DNA from: Candidatus Pacearchaeota archaeon CG10_big_fil_rev_8_21_14_0_10_35_13
Lineage (GTDB): Archaea > Nanobdellota > Nanobdellia > Pacearchaeales > GW2011-AR1
Assembly (NCBI GenBank): GCA_002763035.1
Contig: PFDC01000041.1
Location: forward strand, 1-11,017
Length of the DNA stretch: 11,017 bases
Direction: 5' to 3'
Position numbers and translations under genes: made by a program. Under the pieces are notes generated by a model, which had not been told where the DNA came from, did no database searches, and was given only the letters and a program-made list of their open reading frames with translations. Numbering within the stretch: the stretch's first letter is position 1; the number at the start of each line of letters is the position of its first letter. Positions 5,970 to 11,017 of this stretch are shown piece by piece.

Positions 5970-7505
5970 ATGAATAATCAAGACTTCTCAGAAACTGTCC
6001 AGGAAACACTAAAACTCTACACTGAAGGGTTCACAATCAAAGAAATAGCAGACTTGAGAAGCCTCACAGAATCAACAATCTACTCGCACTTAGCAACTTT
6101 AATACTGAATAAAAAGATAGAATTAGAAAATATAATTGTCGAAGACAAAAAAGTCAGGATAGTTAGGGTAATAAAGGAAAAAAATACTGAGAAACTTAGT
6201 GAAATAAAATTAGGGCTTGATGAGACGATAAGCTACGGAGAAATAGCATGCGTATTAGCACACATCAAGAAAGACACAGAATTAATGAATGAAAAAGCTC
6301 AAGTTGTTGAAACAACGATTATGTCTGTGAATGAACTCACGAGTTACATAAAAAATCTTATAGAGTCAGACCACAAATTAAACAACTTATTAGTGAGGGG
6401 AGAAATATCAAACTTGACATTCAATAAGTCAGGGCACGTATACTTCAGCATTAAAGACAAGGAAAGCCAGATAAGATGCGTAATGTTCAGAAGAATAAAA
6501 GAAAGTCTGATGTTTAATCTTGAGCACGGAATGAAGATAATAATTAAGGGAAACATAGAAGTCTATCAGCCTAAAGGAGAATACCAAATAATTGTTGAGG
6601 AAGTACAGCCTGACGGATTAGGAGCACTGAATTTAGCATTCATACAACTAAAAGAAAGACTAAAGAAAGAAGGATTGTTCTCAGAAGCACACAAAAAGCC
6701 ACTACCAAAATTCCCCAAAACGATAGGAATTATCACTTCACCAACAGGAGCAGCGTTGCAAGATATGATAAAGGTCATCAAGAGAAGATACCCCCTGACA
6801 AGAATAATGATAGCACCAACACCAGTACAAGGAAAAGAATCAGTAAGACCAATAATTGAATCAATAACCACAATGAATGAAATGGAAGAAATTGACGTGA
6901 TAATACTAGGAAGGGGTGGAGGATCATTAGAAGACTTATGGTGCTTCAATGAAGAATCAGTAGCCAGAGCAGTCTACGAATCAAGAATACCAATAATCTC
7001 AGCAGTAGGGCATGAGACTGACTATACAATCATGGACTTTGTGGCAGATTACAGAGCACCAACACCATCAGCAGCTGCTGAGGCAGTAGTACCAAACATT
7101 GAGGAAATACTTGAAGCTCTAAATAATTATTATATCAGAAATATCCAAGCGACTAAATATGCTGTAGACACCCTTAATTCTTTATTAAAACAAATAATTA
7201 GCAGGACAATATTTAAGAGACCGTACGATAGCATACATTCTTATTATAAAGAATTAGACCATGAACTATACAAAATACAAACTATTATAGTTAAGAAAAT
7301 AGAAACAAAAAGAAAAATATTAGAAATTATTGAATCAAAAATAACAACACTAAGCCCAAAGTCCATACTAAAAAGAGGCTATAGCATAGTGATGAAAGAA
7401 GGCAAAATAATTAAAAACTCTTCAGAAGTTAATATAGGAAGCAATGTAAACATATTATTACATGAAGGTTCATTAGAAGCAAAAATAACACAAAAAACAA
7501 AATGA
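5970..7505 (+). CDS. xseA: Exonuclease VII large subunit with N-terminal HTH_40-like domain
   Basis: 511 residues from the ATG at 5970; a GTG directly before it (5967) is also in frame. Exonuclease VII degrades single-stranded DNA from both ends, independent of metal. Residues 8-100 are an added domain: a helix-turn-helix (LYTEGFTIKEIADLRSL, TESTIYSHL) ending SYGEIACVLAHI, as in the HTH_40 domain at the C-terminus of many RecQ helicases. The standard enzyme follows: OB-fold (118-213, SVNELTSYIKNL), catalytic core with TSPTGAALQD (257-265), GRGGGSLEDLW (314-324) and SAVGHETDYT (344-353), a long helical region (375-460), and the C-terminal LSPKSILKRGYSIV (461-474). The residues known to be critical in the E. 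coli enzyme are all present (here Asp265, Arg315, His348, Asp351). The usual length is 400-460 residues, and the excess is the N-terminal domain. It overlaps xseB by ATGA. Confidence 0.93.
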   Translation: MNNQDFSETVQETLKLYTEGFTIKEIADLRSLTESTIYSHLATLILNKKIELENIIVEDKKVRIVRVIKEKNTEKLSEIKLGLDETISYGEIACVLAHIKKDTELMNEKAQVVETTIMSVNELTSYIKNLIESDHKLNNLLVRGEISNLTFNKSGHVYFSIKDKESQIRCVMFRRIKESLMFNLEHGMKIIIKGNIEVYQPKGEYQIIVEEVQPDGLGALNLAFIQLKERLKKEGLFSEAHKKPLPKFPKTIGIITSPTGAALQDMIKVIKRRYPLTRIMIAPTPVQGKESVRPIIESITTMNEMEEIDVIILGRGGGSLEDLWCFNEESVARAVYESRIPIISAVGHETDYTIMDFVADYRAPTPSAAAEAVVPNIEEILEALNNYYIRNIQATKYAVDTLNSLLKQIISRTIFKRPYDSIHSYYKELDHELYKIQTIIVKKIETKRKILEIIESKITTLSPKSILKRGYSIVMKEGKIIKNSSEVNIGSNVNILLHEGSLEAKITQKTK

Positions 7506-7726
7506 CTGAAAAAAATTTATCATTCGAAGAAAACCTGAAAGAACTCAAGGAAATAGTCGAAAACCTAGAAAATAAAGAATTTTCCTTGCAAGAATCATTA
7601 GAAAAGTTTGAGAAAGGAATAGAACTAATAAGCAAATGCCAAAAAGAACTGGAAAACGCAGAACTAAAGATTGAAACAGTAATGAAAAAAGACGGAAAGA
7701 TAATAACCATACCACAAAAAGAATAA
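7502..7726 (+). CDS. xseB: Exonuclease VII small subunit
   Basis: 74 residues, normal for XseB, which forms a helical bundle on the long helices of XseA and is needed for activity. The family signature is clear: LSFEENLKELKEIVENLE (6-23), then the FSLQESLEKFEKGIELI segment (27-43) and CQKELENAELKIETV (46-60). The ATG overlaps the xseA stop (ATGA, 7502-7505), so the two are translationally coupled. The gene ends 22 bases before the convergent mnt stop, and the first copy of the 18-base repeat sits in that gap. Confidence 0.93.
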   Translation: MTEKNLSFEENLKELKEIVENLENKEFSLQESLEKFEKGIELISKCQKELENAELKIETVMKKDGKIITIPQKE

Positions 7727-7729
7727 AAC

Positions 7730-7747
7730 TCTTTAGTTACAAACGTA
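7730..7747 (+). repeat. 18-base direct repeat, copy 1 (downstream side of the HEPN/MNT cassette)
   Basis: TCTTTAGTTACAAACGTA, identical base for base to 8776-8793 and in the same orientation. It lies one base beyond the mnt stop codon, between xseB and mnt. Confidence 0.85.
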
Positions 7748-7748
7748 G

Positions 7749-8357
7749 TTAATCATGGGTTGTTATTCTTAAAATCTTTACAGGAATTTTTAATTTACGA
7801 AACTCTTTAATAAAGAGGTTTAATTGTTCAACAGGGATCATTATAGTATTAGTACTCATCTTAGAGCCATTAAATTTATTTAATAAGCCCGGATAGTGTT
7901 TCTTGTAATGCTTATAGCCGAAAAGCTTCTTATTAAGAGTAACCCTTCGAGATTCAGGTTTGATGCTGCCCCAACTAAGAAGCGCCTTTTTATCACCTCC
8001 GCTTATTGTAGAAGAATATTTTTGATAGAGGATTATTGAATTGCCTATCATGCTATCTTTAAGCTTCCAGTTATCAAGTTCATCAACAATTATGTTAATC
8101 TCATTATCTACACCCATGAGCTTCCAATACTTTTTGAATTTGACTGAATCAAAAAACTTTGATTTAATCCCCTCAATTTTCTTGGTTAATTTTTTGTCGA
8201 TTTTGACAATGTCAATAAAGATATCAATATCACTGTCCTTATCTGCTTCTTCTCGGGCAACACTACCAAAAAGAATTATAGAACTAATGCTCTCAAGGTT
8301 ATCAAGACTTTGAATTAAGAACGACGCAAAATCTAAGGAATAACTGATCAGTTCCAT
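7749..8357 (-). CDS. MNT-type nucleotidyltransferase antitoxin
   Basis: 202 residues. The minimal nucleotidyltransferase motif is complete: GS (31-32), ten residues, then D-I-D (43-45), within LFGSVAREEADKDSDIDIF. A possible third acidic residue lies in NEINIIVDE (85-93). In characterised MNT-HEPN pairs the MNT protein neutralises the HEPN RNase by transferring AMP to a tyrosine near its active site; the same role here is inference. Residues about 125-200 form an additional domain (SWGSIKPESRRV, LNKKLFGYKHY, YPGLLNKFNG, a repeat of basic and aromatic residues) not required for the minimal enzyme, whose function I do not recognise. The ATG overlaps the end of hepn by 10 bases, so the two genes are coupled. 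Confidence 0.85.
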   Translation of the reverse strand: MELISYSLDFASFLIQSLDNLESISSIILFGSVAREEADKDSDIDIFIDIVKIDKKLTKKIEGIKSKFFDSVKFKKYWKLMGVDNEINIIVDELDNWKLKDSMIGNSIILYQKYSSTISGGDKKALLSWGSIKPESRRVTLNKKLFGYKHYKKHYPGLLNKFNGSKMSTNTIMIPVEQLNLFIKEFRKLKIPVKILRITTHD

Positions 8358-8746
8358 TTTACTCCCAAGGACTCAAATAATGATTTAATTTTGTTGAAGC
8401 TATTAAGAACTTCTGAAATGATGGATTCTGGCTGTTTTTTACCATAACAAAGAAGATTTCTTTTAGACTCGATACTCAAGATTATATTAACTATCTCGTT
8501 CTTATTAGGAAAATCAAAGTTTAATCTTTCATTAACTCTTCTCATAGAAGTAAACCAATCATGTTTAATCATTGAGCCGGGATTAATAAGGTTCTCTTTA
8601 TGAAGAAAAACTTCTAACATTTCAATACTCGCAGCAGAAGCATGAAAACCAATACTTCTCTGACGTTCAGAGATGCCTCTCTGAATACTTTCTTTAATCA
8701 CTTCAAAACTTTCATTAATATTCCTGAGATGGTCTTCAATCTTCAT
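8348..8746 (-). CDS. HEPN-domain protein, partner or toxin of the MNT pair
   Basis: 132 residues from the ATG at 8746. A second in-frame ATG at 8752 adds two residues, but the TATA box is 26 bases from 8746, the leaderless spacing seen elsewhere. All-helical, with HEPN-like blocks: SIGFHASAASIEMLEVFLHK (31-50), an IKHDWFTSM segment (60-68), and ESKRNLLCYGKK (93-104). Active HEPN RNases use R-x(4-6)-H. Here Arg96-Asn97 is present, but the expected histidine is absent and Tyr101 lies in its place (RNLLCY). This may be a subfamily trait or a loss of RNase activity. The protein is first in the hepn-mnt operon. Confidence 0.75.
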   Translation of the reverse strand: MKIEDHLRNINESFEVIKESIQRGISERQRSIGFHASAASIEMLEVFLHKENLINPGSMIKHDWFTSMRRVNERLNFDFPNKNEIVNIILSIESKRNLLCYGKKQPESIISEVLNSFNKIKSLFESLGVKWN

Positions 8747-8768
8747 AGACATTTAAGATGTTTAGGAT

Positions 8769-8775
8769 ATATAAA
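8769..8775 (-). promoter_or_regulatory. TATA box of hepn-mnt
   Basis: The minus strand reads TTTATAT, centred 26 bases before the ATG at 8746. The upstream 18-base repeat begins at the next base (8776), so a protein bound there could block or recruit the transcription machinery. Confidence 0.6.
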
Positions 8776-8793
8776 TCTTTAGTTACAAACGTA
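8776..8793 (+). repeat. 18-base direct repeat, copy 2 (promoter side of the HEPN/MNT cassette)
   Basis: Same 18 bases as 7730-7747, in the same orientation, 1046 bases apart. It touches the TATA box of hepn. The core TTACaaacGTA is an imperfect version of the palindrome at 8806-8817. Confidence 0.85.
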
Positions 8794-8805
8794 TCTACAT
8801 CTTAG

Positions 8806-8817
8806 TTACAATTGTAA
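8806..8817. promoter_or_regulatory. Perfect 12-base palindrome, candidate operator upstream of hepn-mnt
   Basis: TTACAATTGTAA, preceded by TTAG as in the 18-base repeats, so it is a third, diverged copy. Its spacing from the matching position in copy 2 is 23 bases, about two helical turns. This suggests paired protein-binding sites. Which protein would bind is not known. Confidence 0.5.
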
Positions 8818-8894
8818 TAGTTAGACACGCAAAATGTCATGTTCGGAAATGTCGTATCATATAACACATTGACAAGAAAGTGGTAAGCAGAAAG

Positions 8895-8902
8895 ATTAAA
8901 AT
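8895..8902 (+). promoter_or_regulatory. Candidate TATA element of the 52-residue gene
   Basis: TTAAAATA, centred about 26 bases before the ATG at 8925. It is less canonical than the other boxes. Confidence 0.35.
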
Positions 8903-8924
8903 ATCATGGTTTAGTTCACTAACA

Positions 8925-9083
8925 ATGAATGATAATGAAACTAAGAGGACAGATAAGACGGATTTTAGCGAGTCTGAAGCTAAAGAGTTTCTCCAAAAAT
9001 TCTTTTCATTATCAAGAACTTGCGGCAAAGGCATTACTTTAGAAGACATAAGAAGAATAGAAGAAGAGAGTTACGATGATTAA
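8925..9083 (+). CDS. Small hypothetical protein, 52 residues
   Basis: A longer reading from a GTG at 8880 is possible, but the ATG at 8925 is placed at the leaderless distance from a TATA-like element. The extra N-terminal residues of the longer form (VSRKIKISWFSSL) look unlike a normal protein start. The product is hydrophilic: NDNETKRTDKTDF at the N-terminus, then what looks like two short helices (SESEAKEFLQKFF and ITLEDIRRIEEE) separated by a Ser/Gly turn with one cysteine. It has no membrane segment and no recognisable family. The size and acidic tail would suit an antitoxin or a small regulator, but no toxin gene follows it. Confidence 0.45.
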   Translation: MNDNETKRTDKTDFSESEAKEFLQKFFSLSRTCGKGITLEDIRRIEEESYDD

Positions 9084-9121
9084 AGAAGAAAGCTCGTGAT
9101 TATATGAAACTATTAATCATC
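9075..9121. repeat. Inverted repeat at the end of the 52-residue gene
   Basis: GATGATTAA (9075-9083, containing the stop codon) pairs with TTAATCATC (9113-9121) across a 29-base loop, with all nine positions matching. It could form an mRNA 3' hairpin between the convergent genes. Confidence 0.4.
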
Positions 9122-9125
9122 AAAC

Positions 9126-9259
9126 AAAATCATTAATTAAATGAATGAACTGATCTAACAGACAAAATCATTAATTAAATGAATGAACTGATCTAACAGA
9201 CAAAATCATTAATTAAATGAATGAACTGATCTAACAGACAAAATCATTAATTAAATGAA
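9126..9259. repeat. 38-base tandem repeat, three full copies and one partial
   Basis: Units begin at 9126, 9164, 9202 and 9240. The first three are 38 bases and identical. The fourth keeps the first 20 bases (AAAATCATTAATTAAATGAA) and then diverges. Each unit carries TCATTAATTAAATGA, a near-palindrome. There are no spacers, so it is not a CRISPR array. The unit length is not a multiple of three, and the array fills the gap between convergent genes. The last unit includes the stop codon and final codons of the YdjM-like gene. Confidence 0.95.
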
Positions 9260-9787
9260 GCTACTGATTTTGTGCTTCAAACCAATATAAATCATCCAGA
9301 ACATTAACAAGACTGCGTCAAGTGAAGGGAGGAAAGCACTATGGAAATGAACAGGCAAGAAATTAATAATGTTAAGACCAACAGCAAGAGTACTTAAGGG
9401 ATAGAATGGCATGATTAATCCAGAGACTGTAGCATCAAGAACTAAGTGAATGAACACACCAAAAGCTATAACAAAGAAAAGATTCCTCAACTTAATATGC
9501 TTGGACTCAAGATAATGATTCTTAGAACCCCAAAGTATAATCCCGAAAACTAAGAATAATAAAGGAACGAAAAGATTATGAGTAAAAGTTCTATGAACCT
9601 CAGCTAATGTAAGACCAGAATAATGAAGAATCCAAAAAGCGGCTACATCAAAATCAGGAAGCAAACCAGCAATACCTGCGATTAGAACAAGATGCAAAGG
9701 AAAATCACGCTTATTCTTAACAACAAAATCACGAAACAAATTTACAAGAATCGCTGCTACAAGAAAATGAGTAACTGCCTGAGTCAT
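9251..9787 (-). CDS. YdjM/DUF457-type membrane-bound putative metal-dependent hydrolase
   Basis: 178 residues with about four hydrophobic segments (6-20, 32-52, 72-87, 102-122) and a fifth near the C-terminus (155-170). The family motif set is visible in order: TQAVTHFLV with His7 near the N-terminus, LLPDFD (42-47), HRTFTHN (65-71) and HLVLDA (114-119). These histidines and aspartates are the conserved putative metal ligands of the family. The reaction is unknown; a phospholipase-like or other membrane-lipid hydrolase role has been suggested for relatives. The start at 9787 is supported by GAGGTGA ten bases upstream and a TATA box 42 bases upstream, so this gene has a short leader. The 3' end runs into the 38-base repeat array. 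Confidence 0.8.
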   Translation of the reverse strand: MTQAVTHFLVAAILVNLFRDFVVKNKRDFPLHLVLIAGIAGLLPDFDVAAFWILHYSGLTLAEVHRTFTHNLFVPLLFLVFGIILWGSKNHYLESKHIKLRNLFFVIAFGVFIHLVLDATVSGLIMPFYPLSTLAVGLNIINFLPVHFHSAFLPSLDAVLLMFWMIYIGLKHKISSFI

Positions 9788-9797
9788 AAAATTAGTT

Positions 9798-9804
9798 TCA
9801 CCTC
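9798..9804 (-). promoter_or_regulatory. Shine-Dalgarno site of the YdjM-like gene
   Basis: The minus strand reads GAGGTGA, ten bases before the ATG at 9787. Confidence 0.55.
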
Positions 9805-9824
9805 AAAAAAAGAAGCAAGAAGGA

Positions 9825-9834
9825 GTATATAAAA
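9825..9834 (-). promoter_or_regulatory. TATA box of the YdjM-like gene
   Basis: The minus strand reads TTTTATATAC, centred about 42 bases before the ATG. It predicts a leader of about 16 bases that just includes the Shine-Dalgarno site. Confidence 0.6.
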
Positions 9835-9889
9835 TCTTTTATTAGGAAGACTTTATTGATAAAAGTTCTACAATTTTTATGTTATAAAA

Positions 9890-10882
9890 TTATTCTAAAG
9901 AAACACCTTTAGCCATCAACTTAAGACCCTTACGCCAAGCAAGAGAATCTCTAAGAAAATCAACAATCCCAATAACTCCTTCATGATTCATAACTTTTTT
10001 AGAAGTAAGAGCTTCTCTGATGTAATCAAAGAAAGAACAATCATTAACAACCACACGGGGGTTGCTAGTAATGGACGAATAAGTAATGCCGTGTTCTGAA
10101 GGGAATTTAGCACCACTAGCAGAAACCCAAGGAAGATTTACCCACCTAGCAACTCGCTGAGTAATATCATTGATGTCTCGATCAGCACTTCTTAAAGGGC
10201 CTCTAGCAAAAATTGGGGGAATCTTATGTCTGGCATAATGACCAAGAACAGCATCAAAACTCCCACTATGATCATAAAACCACTCCGAGCCTTCAGGATT
10301 AAGAAGTAAGCGATTATGAGCGATTACTAAACGTTTACCTAACGATTTTTTTGTTAAGTCTGTAAGTAAACGATTATCAGCAATAACTAAACCGCCCTGA
10401 TACTGAATATCTGCAACTACAGCTTCAGGATGCTGAAAAGGCTCGATATAATTATCAATACCAACAGCAAGAATATCAAGAGCTTTACTCCTATCACCAT
10501 CGTCATGAAGCTTGGTCTGAACAACCTGCCCCTTAATCAAGTAAAGAACCCCATTATCAGAACGCTCAAAATCCCTACGAACCTTAACAGCCCTACCACT
10601 GGGCTTACCCATGGAATCAACAAGGGGGTTGACATCATCAGTCCTGCCAAAATAAACATGATTATCAGGATTGGCAAAATAAGAGAAACGATCATGAACA
10701 GAACCCTTGGCGATAGGATCATCATGCATTGAAGTAATAACTACTGCATCAACACCCCCATCGATACTACGATCAACAAGGCTGCTGGTAAGAGAACTCT
10801 CACTAATACCCTGAATCTCAAGCCACTTAGACTGGAGACCAATGGCCCCACCATAATTCTTAAAATCAACATTAAATGTCAT
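9890..10882 (-). CDS. PHP-fold-like protein with degenerate active site
   Basis: 330 residues, soluble, no signal peptide. I recognise no exact family, but the order of segments fits a PHP (polymerase and histidinol phosphatase) domain. GVDAVVITSMHDD (43-55) matches 'GlDaiaiTDHd', LYLIKGQVVQT (113-123) matches the strand carrying the metal-binding Glu, VVADIQYQGGLVIA (155-168) matches 'GGiviaaHP', DAVLGHYARHKIP (210-222) matches 'daiEvyN', and LPWVSASGAKFPSEHGITYS (250-269) matches 'ipvvagSDaHsleeiG'. At these points most of the expected His/Asp/Glu ligands are replaced: the N-terminal HxH is absent, TDH becomes TSM, and SDAH becomes SGAK. One histidine survives in VIAHN (186-190), in a second copy of LVIAxNRLL. 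The start is fixed by a TATA-like box 25 bases upstream. If the reading is right, this is a pseudoenzyme. Confidence 0.6.
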   Translation of the reverse strand: MTFNVDFKNYGGAIGLQSKWLEIQGISESSLTSSLVDRSIDGGVDAVVITSMHDDPIAKGSVHDRFSYFANPDNHVYFGRTDDVNPLVDSMGKPSGRAVKVRRDFERSDNGVLYLIKGQVVQTKLHDDGDRSKALDILAVGIDNYIEPFQHPEAVVADIQYQGGLVIADNRLLTDLTKKSLGKRLVIAHNRLLLNPEGSEWFYDHSGSFDAVLGHYARHKIPPIFARGPLRSADRDINDITQRVARWVNLPWVSASGAKFPSEHGITYSSITSNPRVVVNDCSFFDYIREALTSKKVMNHEGVIGIVDFLRDSLAWRKGLKLMAKGVSLE

Positions 10883-10903
10883 GTAACTACTAAAGAATTA
10901 GGA

Positions 10904-10910
10904 TATTTAA
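10904..10910 (-). promoter_or_regulatory. TATA-like box of the PHP-like gene
   Basis: The minus strand reads TTAAATA, centred 25 bases before the ATG at 10882. Confidence 0.5.
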
Positions 10911-10946
10911 GCTTTTTGTTCAAGCTGCAGTGTTGCATAAATAAAG

Positions 10947-11017
10947 TTAATGTTTAACTTTTTTCTTAGTTATTATTACATAAGCTCTTTTTCCTAAATG
11001 CTTTCTTGGGACATCTG
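10947..11017 (-). CDS. C-terminal fragment of an upstream gene (5' end outside window)
   Basis: Read from the window edge on the minus strand, this frame is open to the TAA at 10949-10947 and ends DVPRKHLGKRAYVIITKKVKH. Codon choice (AGA, GGA, ATA, AAA) agrees with the neighbours. The text resembles the end of short archaeal AbrB-like or DUF2080-type proteins, which finish with a '-VPKxxIGKxVxVI-' strand. Only 23 codons are visible, and one other minus-strand frame also stays open for about 16 codons, so this is tentative. Confidence 0.4.
   Translation of the reverse strand, partial: DVPRKHLGKRAYVIITKKKVKH

Noticed and set aside
8041..8313. Plus-strand Ser/Leu-rich frame inside mnt
   Set aside because: It lies opposite the intact GS-x10-DxD gene and has no promoter or family features.
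7730..8793. Insertion sequence or integrative element
   Set aside because: There are direct repeats but no transposase, integrase or terminal inverted repeats inside. It is kept as a repeat-bracketed cassette only.
8747..8924. tRNA or small structured RNA between hepn and the 52-residue gene
   Set aside because: No cloverleaf, T-loop motif or GC-rich stem was found; the interval is explained by promoters and the operator-like sites.
9126..9259. CRISPR array
   Set aside because: Units follow each other directly with no spacers, and no cas gene is present.
10946..10964. Plus-strand intrinsic terminator (GTTAA-TGT-TTAAC followed by six T)
   Set aside because: No plus-strand gene lies upstream to be terminated, and the 5-base stem is weak and AT-only apart from one pair.

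Overview
The window reads as a piece of an AT-rich archaeal chromosome, most likely from a DPANN lineage of the Woesearchaeota/Pacearchaeota kind. This is inference: no rRNA gene is present to fix it. The support is an archaeal replication/repair gene (C-terminus of flap endonuclease FEN-1), an archaeal-type Trm5 tRNA methyltransferase, an archaeal RelE toxin, many lysine/isoleucine/asparagine-rich proteins, and TATA boxes centred about 25 bases before start codons (leaderless transcription) upstream of most transcription units. A few genes instead have a short leader or follow another gene and carry a Shine-Dalgarno motif.

Layout. 1-183: the end of fen1. 219-4523: six small membrane proteins (A-F). 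A-E have a Sec-type signal peptide with a predicted cleavage site directly before a glutamine. A and B may be one family. C, D and E clearly are one family, with a shared [LI]LPY[GN] segment, a shared R-[WFY]-[DE] segment and a charged cytoplasmic tail. F is a shorter two-helix protein. None has a recognisable function. 4643-5896: a relB-relE toxin-antitoxin pair runs into trm5, whose Shine-Dalgarno site overlaps the end of relE. 5970-7726: xseA-xseB, exonuclease VII. This nuclease is typically bacterial, and here the large subunit carries an extra N-terminal helix-turn-helix domain of the type found at the C-terminus of RecQ helicases (HTH_40-like). 7749-8746: a HEPN/nucleotidyltransferase toxin-antitoxin pair on the minus strand, bracketed almost to the base by an 18-base perfect direct repeat, with a related 12-base palindrome just upstream. 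8925-9083: a 52-residue hypothetical protein. 9126-9259: a perfect 38-base tandem repeat (about 3.5 copies) that runs into the 3' end of the next gene. 9251-9787: a YdjM/DUF457-type membrane protein. 9890-10882: a protein that looks like a PHP-fold phosphoesterase with nearly all metal-binding residues replaced. 10947-11017: probable C-terminal fragment of another minus-strand gene.

Working together. Two segments look like functional units: xseA-xseB form one enzyme (the genes overlap by ATGA), and relBE and hepn-mnt are each toxin-antitoxin pairs with overlapping genes. The membrane-protein block may encode parts of one envelope structure, but this rests only on clustering and shared sequence. 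The strongest candidates for something undescribed are the HTH-exonuclease VII fusion, the repeat-bracketed HEPN/MNT cassette, the glutamine-after-signal-peptide membrane family and the degenerate PHP-like protein.
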